From: Cherax quadricarinatus
Lineage: Eukaryota > Arthropoda > Malacostraca > Decapoda > Parastacidae
Assembly (NCBI RefSeq): GCF_038502225.1
Contig: NC_091298.1
Coordinates: forward strand, 37,260,836 to 37,324,835
Length of the DNA stretch: 64,000 bases
Direction of reading: 5' to 3'
Of the stretch, positions 49,891-61,225 are shown in pieces. The notes beneath the pieces are model-generated. The model was not told where the DNA came from and made no database searches. It saw nothing but the letters and a program-made list of their open reading frames with translations. The translations under genes were made by a program, and so were the position numbers. How positions within the stretch are numbered: the stretch's first letter is position 1; the number at the start of each line of letters is the position of its first letter.

Positions 49891-50686
49891 TAGCACTAAT
49901 ATTATTTGAAAAAAATAATGAAAGTCAAAGTCATATTTTACTTACATAACGATTTAGATTTAAATTAAAATTTTTATTTTTCATCAATATATTTACAAAA
50001 CATATACAGTAATTATTAGAAATCTCATAAGAAGCACAATATTTCTGCAAAGTTGTAAGTTTGTGAACTGGTTAATTAATATCGGCAAAATTGTTTTGTA
50101 TGCAGCGTGTTAATTAGTTTGGGTTGGAATGCGTATAGTCGTGGTGCCATGAAAATATAACAAAATGTTAAAATTGCAATATTTTTGAGACAGTAAATAA
50201 TCAGATAATTCTATTTTAGTTTATCCAAAAGAAAAGAAACATTTGTTTTCTATGAATATTAGCTAAAAGTCGTTTTCTGTTTTAATTCGGAACTAACTTA
50301 AATAAAAATTGGTAGCCAATACTTAAATAAGTGTATTAGGTAGAGGTCCACATCAGTACAATTATCATTCATTGCATCATGTGTGTAAATTACCTAGAAT
50401 AACCCGAAAAAAAGTCAAATGAAGTGACTTATTTCCATTGGAGTCCTTGGGACTGTAATGATATTTTATTTTTTTAGCTAACACACGTGTAATTTTACCT
50501 TATTCCTAGTAATGACCCTTTCTGTAGATTGATTCATTAGGTACATTTTATCTCTCTTCCTGAACTGGTTCATGCTATGATTGGCCTTGATATGTTCTTC
50601 GTTGTTGTGTAATAAAAGGTGATTGAATCCTGAGAACCTACTGTAGGTGCTACAAAGCTGTGTTCACTTTCCGTAGTATAATGAGA
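49891..50686. other. AT-rich stretch without recognisable gene
   Basis: I see nothing that I can support. Confidence 0.5.
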
Positions 50687-50980
50687 TAAGATAAAATTTC
50701 GTTCGGATTTTCTACCCCGCAGGGTTAGCCCTCCAGAATAACCCAAGAAAGTCAGTGCGTCATCGAGGACTGTCTAATTTATTTCCATTGGGGTCCTCAA
50801 ATCTTGTCCCCCAGGATGCGACCCACACCAATCGACTAACACCCAGGTACCTATTTGCTGCTAGGTGAACAGGACAACAGGTGTAAGGAAACGTGTCGAA
50901 ATGTTTCCACCCGCCGGGAATCGAACCCGGGCCCTCCGTGTGTGAAGCGGGAGCTTTAGCCACCAGGCCACTGGGCCACC
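50687..50980 (-). mobile_element. tRNA-derived SINE, copy 2
   Basis: Same family and extent as 42028-42330, with the B box GGTTCGATTCC on the minus strand near 50922-50932. Only scattered differences are seen between the two copies. It abuts and interrupts the LINE fragment to its right. Confidence 0.85.
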
Positions 50981-50982
50981 TT

Positions 50983-51597
50983 CAAAACTAGGGAGGTCAA
51001 GCCCAAGACGATTCTCTGCTGTACACTAACTGCCCCCTTCAAGGCAGGTGAAATTGCTGATCTGGAGAGTGCACAAATAACTTTCACGTCACACATAAGT
51101 ATGATAAAGCACCTAAATTACTGGAAACGGTTGAAGTCCCTTGATTTGTACTCCCTGGAATGCAGGCAGGAAAGATACATGATAATATACGCTTGGAAAA
51201 TCCTCCGTGGATTAGTACTAAATTTGCACACGAAAATCACTTCCTATGAAAGCAAAAGACTCAGCAGGAGATGTAACATTCCACCAATAAAAAGGAGAGG
51301 CGCCACGAGTACAGAGAGACAAAACAATAAGTGCCAGGGACCCAAGACTGTTCAACTACCTCCTAGCATACATAAGGGGGATTACCAATAGACCCCTGGC
51401 TGTCTTCAAGAAGGCGCTGGACAGGCACCTAAAGTCAGTACCTGACCAGCCTGGCTGTGGTTCATACGTCAGTTTGTGTGCGGCCAGCAGTAACAGTCTG
51501 GTTGATCAGACCATGATCCATCAAAGGGCCTGGTCTCAGACCGGGCCTCGTGGGCGTTGACACCTAAACCCTCTCCCGGTATACTCCTGGTATACCA
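50983..51597 (+). pseudogene. CR1/L2-like LINE copy D, 3' part
   Basis: It starts in the MRTFKTREVKPKTIL-like region and includes KHLNYWKRLKSLDLYSLECRQERYMIIYAWKILRGL (51101 onwards). It continues through the C-terminal PRLFNYLLAYIRGITNRPLAVFKKALDRHLK stretch to a 3' end with tandem CTCCCGGTATA/CTCCTGGTATA. It is homologous to 27.83-28.47 kb. A deletion near 51015 removes part of the RSLVLFRLEYC segment. Confidence 0.8.
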
Positions 51598-52026
51598 TAT
51601 TGACTTTATTTCCTAACCTTCACAAACTTCCCAGCTAGATATTCTGTACATTGCTTGTAAACAATTTTATGAACATGAATTTCCTTCAGAGGAAGACCAG
51701 CATTCATATACCAGCCTTGCTACCAGAAGTACAGCCAGACAAGCGACGTTTTCCACTATACTGAAGTAATTGACCTCCATATCAACTGTACCAGTGTTCA
51801 CTGGCAGGACAACACAGGAGAAAATCTAACAACAAAACTCCAAGGAAACTGTCAGGTCTGTGGTTGCGGTTTTTTTTACCGTCAGTGCCAAATACGGGAA
51901 GGAAGTGAACATTTAAACATGTTTGAAACATCAGGATGTCAACAACAGGACGCCAGCTCCGTTAGATAGGATTAAGGGTGGCTACTTGGATGAATAATAA
52001 CCACTGACAAGATAAACAGAATAAAA
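51598..52026. other. No recognisable gene
   Basis: I see nothing that I can support. Confidence 0.45.
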
Positions 52027-52190
52027 ATGGGTTTGTGAAGTGAGGAGTGAAGTGGGTTTGTGAAGTGAGGAGTGAAGTGGGTTTGTGAAGTGAGGAGTGA
52101 AGTGGGTTTGTGAAGTGAGGAGTGAAGTGGGTTTGTGAAGTGAGGGTGAGAAATGGGTTTGTGAAGTGAGGGGTGAAGTGAGTTTGTGTA
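52027..52190 (+). repeat. 25-bp tandem repeat, about 6 units
   Basis: The unit is GTGGGTTTGTGAAGTGAGGA plus GTGAA. The last units are diverged. Confidence 0.93.
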
Positions 52191-52329
52191 GTAAGGGGAC
52201 AGGAAAAGTGCTAGTGGTTACTGCTATTGCTATTACTAGAGCTGGTTCTAGGTTATTGCTAGGTTACTGCTAGCGATAAGTGTTTACTGTAGAAGGAAGA
52301 AATTTTTTGTTGTGAAGTGATAAAGGAAG

Positions 52330-52680
52330 TGTAAGAGTGAAGATGAGAGGTGTCACAGAGGTACAGGCTGCCATAATCGTATCTATATTGTTTCTGAAAC
52401 TCGCTGTAGAAGGAAATCAGTCACGGGGGCTGAAAAAGGCGACTGGATTAATAGCGACCTGTACAGTGACAGCCCCACAGTTGCCATGCTACCACAAACG
52501 TATATGTCACTATCGCTGCAAGGTATGGCAACACCGCATGACCCAAAAATTAAAAACACTGGCACACAGCACTTATTGTGGCACTGTTATGTGGTGACAT
52601 TCAAACTAATCCAGGACCTCAAACTAATGTTCAGGTGCCAACTAGGCAGATAAGGTGCCCTTGTATGCCAGAACTTTAAT
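52330..52680 (+). pseudogene. LINE protein start with 2A-like peptide
   Basis: An 86-codon frame (52337-52597) has a hydrophobic N-terminal stretch and a CYHKRICHYRCK segment. A shifted frame at 52572-52629 reads ALLCGDIQTNPGPQTN. The consensus of ribosome-skipping 2A peptides is D-x-E-x-N-P-G-P; here Gln replaces Glu. 2A-like sequences are known near the N-terminus of some CR1/L2-type LINE proteins. Only this short piece exists, and tandem repeats follow. Confidence 0.55.
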
Positions 52681-52884
52681 TTGTGCCATCGATCTTATAC
52701 GATACATCCCCTCTAGCACTTGGAACCAATCTTGGGGAGAAAACGGTATATACTGAGTCAAAAAAGGAGAATTAGTGTGCAATACCTAGCAGAGTATACT
52801 TCCAGAGGGGAACTATAGGCCCTGCGTGCCGTGTGCAAAATAATAATAGACCTTTTCTTTGTCAGAGAAAAGAAAGTCTCCCTG

Positions 52885-53785
52885 ATAATATTGTGTATAC
52901 ATAGTGTATAGTGTATACCACAGTGGCACCATAGTATACATAGTGTATAGCGTATACCACAGTGGCACCGTAGTATACATAGTGTATAGCGTATACCACA
53001 GTGGCACCGTAGTATACATAGTGTTATAGTGTATACCACAGTGGCACCGTAGTATACATAGTGTTATAGTGTATACCACAGTGGCACCGTAGTATACATA
53101 GTGCTATAGTGTATACCACAGTGGCACCGTAGTATACATAGTGCTATAGTGTATACCACAGTGGCATCGTAGTATACATAGTGTTATAGTGTATACCACA
53201 GTGGCACCGTAGTATACATAGTGTTATAGTGTATACCACAGTGGCACCGTAGTATACATAGTGTTATAGTGTATACCACAATGGCACCGTAGTATACATA
53301 GTGTTATAGTGTATACCACAGTGGCACCATAGTATACATAGTGTTATAGTGTATACCACAGTGGCACCGTAGTATACATAGTGTTATAGTGTATACCACA
53401 GTGGCACCGCAGTATACATAGTGCTATAGTGTATACCACAGTGGCACCGTAGTATACATAGTGTTATAGTGTATACCACAGTGGAACCGTAGTATACATA
53501 GTGTTATAGTGTATACCACAGTGGCACCGTAGTATACATAGTGTTATAGTGTATACCACAGTGGAACCGTAGTATACATAGTGTTATAGTGTATACCACA
53601 GTGGCACCGTAGTATACATAGTGTTATAGTGTATACCACAGTGGCACCGTAGTATACATAGTGTTATAGTGTATACCACAGTGGCACCGTAGTATACATA
53701 GTGTTATAGTGTATACCACAGTGGCACCGTAGTATACATAGTGTTATAGTGTATACCACAGTGGCATCGTAGTATATAGATAATA
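52885..53785 (+). repeat. 40-bp minisatellite, about 22 units
   Basis: The unit is AGTATACATAGTGTTATAGT plus GTATACCACAGTGGCACCGT. The first units are two bases shorter (GTGTATAG). Substitutions (CATCGT, GGAACC) are scattered. Confidence 0.95.
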
Positions 53786-53898
53786 AATGCTAAAGTGTCA
53801 TTTAAAACAGGTGTAATTGTAACTGAAGTGATAGGCTTAGAGACAGGTGCCAGAAGTCGCCAGAAACCTACCACCCAGATCAGCTGTTTTTAATCTTT

Positions 53899-55350
53899 CT
53901 GGCCTGCTAGTGTACCTCGTCTATAATCTTCCTAGCCTGCTAGTGTACCTCACCTATAATCTTCCTAGCCTGCTAGTGTACCTCGCCTATAATCTTCCTA
54001 GCCTGCTAGTGTACCTCACCTATAATCTTCCTAGCCTGCTAGTGTACCTCGCCTATAATCTTCCTAGCCTGCTAGTGTACCTCACCTATAATCTTCCTAG
54101 CCTGCTAGTGTACCTCGCCTATAATCTTCCTAGCCTGCTAGTGTACCTCACCTATAATCTTCCTAGCCTGCTAGTGTACCTCACCTATAATCTTCCTAGC
54201 CTGCTAGTGTACCTCACCTATAATCTTCCTAGCCTGCTAGTGTACCTCACCTATAATCTTCCTAGCCTGCTAGTGTACCTCACCTATAATCTTCCTAGCC
54301 TGCTAGTGTACCTCACCTATAATCTTCCTAGCCTGCTAGTGTACCTCACCTATAATCTTCCTAGCCTGCTAGTGTACCTCACCTATAATCTTCCTAGCCT
54401 GCTAGTGTACCTCACCTATAATCTTCCTAGCCTGCTAGTGTACCTCGCCTATAATCTTCCTAGCCTGCTAGTGTACCTCACCTATAATCTTCCTAGCCTG
54501 CTAGTGTACCTCACCTATAATCTTCCTAGCCTGCTAGTGTACCTCACCTATAATCTTCCTAGCCTGCTAGTGTACCTCGCCTATAATCTTCCTAGCCTGC
54601 TAGTGTACCTCACCTATAATCTTCCTAGCCTGCTAGTGTACCTCGCCTATAATCTTCCTAGCCTGCTAGTGTACCTCACCTATAATCTTCCTAGCCTGCT
54701 AGTGTACCTCACCTATAATCTTCCTAGCCTGCTAGTGTACCTCACCTATAATCTTCCTAGCCTGCTAGTGTACCTCGCCTATAATCTTCCTAGCCTGCTA
54801 GTGTACCTCGCCTATAATCTTCCTAGCCTGCTAGTGTACCTCGCCTATAATCTTCCTAGCCTGCTAGTGTACCTCGCCTATAATCTTCCTAGCCTGCTAG
54901 TGTACCTCGCCTATAATCTTCCTAGCCTGCTAGTGTACCTCGCCTATAATCTTCCTAGCCTGCTAGTGTACCTCACCTATAATCTTCCTAGCCTGCTAGT
55001 GTACCTCACCTATAATCTTCCTAGCCTGCTAGTGTACCTCGCCTATAATCTTCCTAGCCTGCTAGTGTACCTCACCTATAATCTTCCTAGCCTGCTAGTG
55101 TACCTCGCCTATAATCTTCCTAGCCTGCTAGTGTACCTCGCCTATAATCTTCCTAGCCTGCTAGTGTACCTCGCCTATAATCTTCCTAGCCTGCTAGTGT
55201 ACCTCGCCTATAATCTTCCTAGCCTGCTAGTGTACCTCGCCTATAATCTTCCTAGCCTGCTAGTGTACCTCGCCTATAATCTTCCTAGCCTGCTAGTGTA
55301 CCTCGCCTATAATCTTCCTAGCCTGCTAGTGTACCTCGCCTATAATCTAG
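53899..55350 (+). repeat. 33-bp minisatellite, about 44 units, open in one frame
   Basis: The unit is CCTAGCCTGCTAGTGTACCT plus C(A/G)CCTATAATCTT. It encodes an 11-residue repeat, NLPSLLVYL(T/A)Y, within an open frame of 514 codons (53847-55391). Because 33 is a multiple of three, any frame open in one unit stays open. The only frequent variable base (CACC or CGCC) switches Thr and Ala. I see no evidence that it is translated. The hydrophobic repeat resembles no family I know. Confidence 0.93.
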
Positions 55351-56225
55351 TGATATCAGTGGGGAAAATTTGTTCCTCTAAATTACAATAAGTTGCGAAA
55401 TCTTGAGGAAATACGAAAAGTGTAGTTTTGTAAAAATTCTTATATCAGTGAATGTTTACAACAATAAAACCATTTATCATTGAGAAACCTTACCACAGTG
55501 ATGTAGTAGCAAATAACAGTAACAAAATGGTACTTAGTGGGGTGGAGTGACCATCATTAGTTTTTTCTTCATTCTTGAAATACTAGACGTATACAGTGGA
55601 AATTCATATAACCTGTAGTTAGCAGCGGTAGCAATATGCACATCGAAAAGCAAATATTACTCCAGAAAATGCGACTTTCCTCCAGTAATCTTCACCAGCC
55701 AGTTATAGTGATAATATTGCATTTGTTGTGGTGGAGACGGAAAAAACTAGAAAAGTTAAATACAGTGATCTATAAACCTTCAGGCTGTAAATAAGGGTTG
55801 AGGCCTCGACCGTTCGTCATTGTAGGAGATGCCATCAACCACTGGTTCTCCAACACGCAAGTTATACTTTTGTATCAATCTAATCACATATTACTCGGTT
55901 AAACAATCTCCAGCAGTTCCTTCATGTGTTAGCCCAAATCACCGACCAGATATGGTTTTAAACAAGTGATCCACTGATCAGATCAGACTGGTTCTGAACC
56001 CTTGACCTGTTTCTAACGGATTCGTTGGACAATAAAACGGCCTATAAACGGACTATAAACAGGCGAGGTTTTAGGCGCCCTTATCAAACACAAACAATAA
56101 CTATAAAGCAGTAACTTAGAGCAGTAAGCTTGTCCTAATATACAAGTACAGTTAGAAATAGAAATAGCCAGATCTTCACTTTAACAAGTTTATTAGTAGA
56201 ATATTCAACCATTAAAATCACATTA
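55351..56225 (+). other. Probable 5' flank or 5' UTR of LINE copy B
   Basis: No coding signature. It lies upstream of the zinc-finger start of the LINE. The exact element boundary is not visible. Confidence 0.35.
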
Positions 56226-57308
56226 TGAAATCATGTGTAGTGTGCAGTAAACCAAACAAACAGGCTTCCACATGGATTACATGCCACTTTTGTTGAAATT
56301 GTTGTCACGCTCCTTGTGCAGATATCCAAGAATGATCTACAAGCGGTATTAAATCAGGGAAATGTTTTTGGGTATGCTCAAATGAGATCAATCTGTGGAC
56401 TAAAATCACATTGGTATTAAAAGAGGATAACATCAAAGGAGCCTTCATTGAAAACCTGAAAGCATTCCATAACAGATGGGGGAAAATAAAAAGTCTGGGC
56501 TGGATGGTGCTATCGCCCTTGGTGCGGATGCTGTCCTGGCCGACAGTAACTGTATGACTGGAGGTGCTGCCCTGGTAGACAGTAACTGTGGGGCTGAAAG
56601 TGCTGTCCTGGTAGACAGTAACTGTATGCACGGGGGAATGCATATTAATGGCCTCGAGGGAGACAGGAGCTGTAGTGGGGAAACAAGTGTAGTCAAGGAC
56701 AAGATAAAACCAATATTACAAACTAGTAATACCACAGGAGATAGCAAACAAGGGGGCTCCACTAGTAATAGTGAGGATATATTACCAGAAACAACTGGTG
56801 AGAGCTACATTGTTAGTACTAGTGAGGATAGAAATGTGATAGGAAAACATGCACCAACATGGAATGCAGACACACAAATCCAAGGCAAACGGAAACCAAG
56901 CCTGTGCACATATTAGGCACTTGGTATCTGCAGACATGGGATATCTGGAAAAACAGATGGGACGTGCAGCTTTGACCACCCTAGACATGCCGTGCCCATA
57001 TGACAAAAGTAAAATGCAAACTCCCTTCCTGTAAGCTTTTTCACCCTGAAATGTGTCCCTCTTCAGTACAGGAAAGACAGTGCAATAACTTGAATTGCCA
57101 GGCACACCATCTAAAAGGGACAAAAAGATACAAAACATCCAGACCCTGGGAAAACCTGGGTAGCCACAGCCACTCAAGGTTTTTTAATGCCAGGAAGGAA
57201 AAAAAAAACTGGCAGGAAATGGCAGAAATCCTACACCAAATCCAGTCATTTCTGGAGTGGAATCACAGTCGATGGCCTCCACTCCAATCCAACAAATACA
57301 GAAATTAG
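56226..57308 (+). pseudogene. LINE ORF1 with PHD-like and CCCH-like zinc fingers
   Basis: MKSCVVCSKPNKQ...WITCHFC then a stop, then NCCHAPCADIQE gives the Cys pattern of a PHD finger, as found in ORF1 of some CR1-clade LINEs. The frame at 56476-56916 has three imperfect repeats of ~17 residues ending VDSNC. A later frame (57000-57308) holds CKLPSCKLFHPEMCPSS...CNNLNCQAHHLKGTKRYKT, two CCCH-like fingers expected to bind RNA. Stops at 56301 and 56333 and frame changes make it a pseudogene. Confidence 0.75.
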
Positions 57309-57389
57309 TGCCAGAAAAAAAAGCCCCCCAGTACCACCAATACCACCAATCCGATGACTTCTTTGCAAATACACAGGGTCTAAAGCCAA

Positions 57390-58200
57390 CAATGAACAAC
57401 AAAATACCTTTCATCCGTGGACTGCTTGCAGAGGCAAATGCAATGTTCGCGGCTTTCACAGAGAACCACATGAAGGATCACTTGGTCAACGAAATATGGA
57501 TCCAGGTTACAACCTATACAGATACGACAGAGTGAACAGACAAAAGGAAGGGGTTGGCCTGTATATCGCAGAGTCACTTATTTGCACAGAACTGCTTAAT
57601 GCTTCAAATGATGTAGTGGAAGTTTTTGCAGTAAAGATCGAGAACCAAAATCTAGTCATTGTGGTAGTCTATAAGCCTCCGGATGCAACGTGCCAACAAT
57701 TCCAGGAACAGCTGTTGAAAATTGACCACTGTCTCGAAAATCTTCCAGCTCCTGTCCCCAACATCTTGCTACTGTGGGATTTCAACTAAAGGCACCTAAA
57801 ATGGAGGAATATAGCAAATAATGTTGTTGCAGTGATAACACCAGGAGGCAGCTCAGACGAGAACTCACTCATACAAGAGCTTTTAAATCTCTGCACAAAA
57901 TTCAACTTAAACCAGCAAATAATATAGCCTACTAGACTGGAGAATACACTGGACCTCATCTTCACTAACAATGATGATCTGATACGAATTGTCACCATAT
58001 CAACAACAATATACTCGAATCACAACATAATCGAGGTTCAGACATGTATGCGCGGAGCCTCAGACCAACAAAATGAGATCAGTCTCGAGGGAGCCTTCAC
58101 CAAATTCAACTTCAATAACAAGAACATAAAGTGGGACCAAGTAAACCAAGTCCTAAACGATATAAGCTGGGAAGATAGACCCCAACTTATGCTTAGAACA
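57390..58200 (+). pseudogene. LINE copy B endonuclease
   Basis: Read in two frames: NKIPFIRGLLAEANAMFAAFTEN...NEIWIQ (57398-57510), then GYNLYRYDR...GVGLYIAES...VVVYKPPDA (57496-57789), then HLKWRNIANN...TRLENTLDLIFTNNDDL and HNIIEVQTCM. The usual GDFN motif reads WDFN and is followed by a stop at 57787. These changes should inactivate the domain. The role is nicking of target DNA. Confidence 0.82.
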
Positions 58201-58595
58201 GATTAACTCTGGGGCACTCAATGTATGCTCAAGGCATATTTCTTTAAGAGAATGGAGGAGTGGATGTAAAATAGAAAGACAGGTGCTCCCTTTACATGCG
58301 ACGGAAAAGAATAACAAAGCGGCTAAAAGAGACCAATATATCTGAAATGCGTAGGGAGACACAGGTCAAAGAAATAGCAAACATTGAACTAAAGCTAAAC
58401 GAGTCTTATAGGAGTCAGGAATTGCGGGAAGAACTAAAAGCCATAAATGAAATCTTATGCCAAATCAAAGTCGAGAACAACATCCAGTTTTGAGAACCTA
58501 CACAGATGACAGCAAGGAAAGGAGTGAGCTACTCAAGTCCTAATATGACTCAGTTTTTAGCAAGCCGGTAACCAGAGTGAGAGCCGAAGATCTAA

Positions 58596-59459
58596 GTGAA
58601 TTTTTTTGTGAGAGAGCCACAGAATTTGGTAAACACAAGCCTATCTAATGTTATTCTGACGCCAAACGACTTCGAACGGGCGATAAATGACATGCCCATG
58701 CACTCTGCCCCAGGGCCAGACTCATGGAACTCCGTGTTCATCAAGAACTGCAAGAAGCCCCTATCACCTGCTTTTAACGTCCTATGGAGAGGGAGCATGG
58801 ACACTGGGGTCGTTCCACAGTTACTAAAAACAACAAAGGTGGCAGTAAAGCAATAGCAAAGAACTACAGACCGATAGCACTAATGTACCATATCATAGAT
58901 ATCTTTGAAAGGGTTCTAAGAAGCAAGATCGCCACCCATCTAGATACCCATCAATTACACAACCCAGGGCAACATTGGTTTAGAGCAGGTCGCTCCTGTC
59001 TGTCTCAACTACTGAATCACTTCAACAAGGTCCTAGATGCACTAGAAGACAAAAAGAATGCAGGTGTAATATACACAGACTTTGCAAACGCCTTCGACAA
59101 GTGTGACCATGGCATAATAGCGCATAAAATGCGTGCTAAAGTACTAACAGGAAAAGTTGGTAGATGGATCTATAATTTCCTCACAAACAACACAAAGAGT
59201 AGTAGTCAACAGAGCAAAGTCTGAGGTGGCTACGGTGAATAGATCTGTTCAGTAAGGCACAGTACTCGCTCCCATCTTGTTTCTCATCCTCATATCTGAC
59301 ATAGACAAGGATGTCAGCCACAGCACCGTTTCTTCCTTTGCAGATGACACCCAAATCTGCATGACAGTGTCTTCCATTGCAGACACTGCAAGGCTCCAGG
59401 CGGACATCAACGAAATCTTTCAATGGGCTGCAGAAAACAATATGAAGTTCAACGATGAG
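58596..59459 (+). pseudogene. LINE copy B reverse transcriptase
   Basis: A first frame has VILTPNDFERAINDMPMHSA and PGPDSWNSVFIKN; the second (58784-59224) has NYRPIALMYHIIDIFERVLR and then DFANAFDKCDHG, with the first catalytic Asp. After a stop at 59221, FADDT (about 59337-59351) carries the catalytic Asp pair, and [21 protein letters not shown] follows. A frameshift near 58852 and the stop at 59221 break it. The catalytic residues themselves are intact. Confidence 0.85.
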
Positions 59460-60430
59460 TGTTACAAAAAACACGATACCTAATAATAATAGAGATCTCC
59501 AGTGAATACTAGAAAGAACTGCCCTTCTAGCATCCAACCTGTTACTAGGTTTTTGTAACAAGTAGTCAGTATCCTGGTCCAATTATCCATTAGAATTCAG
59601 TAAGATTCAATAGTGCTTCAGGATTACAACTGGTAGGCTACTAACTAAAGTAATTCAAATTTAATTAGTTTATTAATAACAAAGTTGTCTAGGAGTATAA
59701 GATCAAAGTAAATTATAGTAATCAAAATAATCAAAACCGTCAAAATAATCACTTCTCTCGTGTACAGTAGTATTGTGCTGAAGGCACATATCACATCTTT
59801 ATGGCTTTTAAGTACTGTTTGGTACATTGTTAGCATTTAATAACATAGTACAAATATATACAAGTAAGTTTGTGTGTGTGTGTAAGTGCTCTAAGTAGTT
59901 CGCTATGTCTCAAGACTCGACTAGACTTAACCAGTGACTGACTAAAAGTCCTCACATAAACTAACTTCTTGACCAACCTGGCAATCAGAACAGCTTGCTT
60001 GAACAATAAAACGACTGATAAGCTGAACAGCAATATAACAAGCAACAGCGACACAGAATCAGGAACAAGGAGATAGTATAACGACACTATGCAGGGACCA
60101 TCTGCAGATCCTCCACAAAAGTCACAAAACTCCCATAGTACTGAATCTAAGTTCAGCATTAGAAAATCCCCGACTGTGACAGTGCACAGATACCAGTACA
60201 ATTTAGGTCAGAAGCTACAGCTCAGGACCTGGTTTCTCAGAGTGTCTATGCGAGACAGAACCTCAGTACAACGTCGAAAATCACTAAGTCTAGACTATGT
60301 TCTGTGAACAGAGTTACACAGAACCAACAACAAGAAAGCGACAGAGACGATCTTCCAACAAGGACCCACAAGGGAGAACACGTGTGGGACGTCTTGTTAG
60401 AAGCAACGTCCAACCGACAAGAGACAGTGC
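59460..60430. repeat. Dispersed ~1-kb repeat, second copy
   Basis: Collinear with 13853-14830, starting at TGTTACAAAAAAC. It carries a ~45-bp segment (AGAAAGAACTGCCCTTCTAG...) that the first copy lacks. The left edge cuts LINE copy B. I do not see the LINE resume on the right, so either the end of the LINE was lost or the element is larger. Confidence 0.7.
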
Positions 60431-60541
60431 AGCCAAGGCAGGGGCTAGAAAAACTGCGTATGGATATGCAACGATGGTGGGGGGGTAAGGATTTAATGAT
60501 TGGTGAGGCCATGTTGAGGGTTTTAATGACGGTGAGGGATC

Positions 60542-61225
60542 TTGAGGATTCTAGAGAGGGTGGAGGGTGGGTCTGTGGTGGCGGCAGTTGAGGGGGCATA
60601 CCCCATGTATGCGTGGGGGAATATCTGGAAATGTTTACGGCAATTGCGTATTAAACCAGGTGTAAGGGAGGTAATGTTTAGGTTTCTACATGGAATCTTG
60701 CCGTCTGGTGTTGTGTTATTTAATAGGAAACTAAGGGAGGGTGGGGAGTGCAAAGCGTGTGGATGTTCCGAGACTATTTTTCATGCGGTGTATTTTTGTA
60801 ATTGTTTAGAAGCTGTGAGGGTATGGTTAGGTAGGGTAGTTAGGTTAGTGGGTGGGGAAGGGTTACATGTGCTGAGGGTGTTAAGTTTAGATATAGGTGG
60901 GATGAGTCAGATGGTGGTGAATGCGGTTGCGTATGTGGTCACTGATTTTATTTATACGTCTTGGGCTATGAGGGAGGTGGGTGTGAGAGAGGTGGGTGTG
61001 AGGGAGGTGGGTGTGAGGGAGGTGGGTGTGAGGGAGGTGGGTGTGAGGGAGGTGGGTGTGAGAGAGGTGGGTGTGGATGAAAGAATAAAGGTGTTAGCGG
61101 CCACCATTTATAGAACTAAGTGTCGTAATAGGGATCTTTATGGGGGAAGGTGGGAGACAATGTTTACTGAGGGATACCGGAGTTTTAAGTTAAAGGATTT
61201 ACGGGATTTAAGTGTAAAGGGGTAG
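60542..61225 (+). CDS. C-terminal part of an L1/Tx1-like LINE protein
   Basis: A 227-codon frame. Residues ~25-80 read WKCLRQLRIKPGVREVMFRFLHGILPSG, then CKACGCSETIFHAVYFC, a CxxC...H...C arrangement like the zf-RVT domain after RT in L1/Tx1-type LINEs. A run of seven REVG repeats (15-bp units, 60964-61070) has expanded in frame inside the protein. The rest (KVLAATIYRTKCRNRDLYGGRWE) is typical of the C-terminus. The upstream RT is missing. The first ATG is probably not the natural start. Confidence 0.65.
   Translation: MRILERVEGGSVVAAVEGAYPMYAWGNIWKCLRQLRIKPGVREVMFRFLHGILPSGVVLFNRKLREGGECKACGCSETIFHAVYFCNCLEAVRVWLGRVVRLVGGEGLHVLRVLSLDIGGMSQMVVNAVAYVVTDFIYTSWAMREVGVREVGVREVGVREVGVREVGVREVGVREVGVDERIKVLAATIYRTKCRNRDLYGGRWETMFTEGYRSFKLKDLRDLSVKG

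Larger units (their letters stand above)
56226..59459 (+). mobile_element. CR1/L2-like LINE copy B, most complete copy
   Basis: In order: a PHD-like finger, an acidic/Ser-rich ORF1 part, a CCCH-type finger pair, an APE-like endonuclease and RT up to just past the FADDT box. At 59459 it stops at the sequence CAACGATGAG and the ~1-kb dispersed repeat begins. The 3' part of the LINE is missing from that point. Confidence 0.87.
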
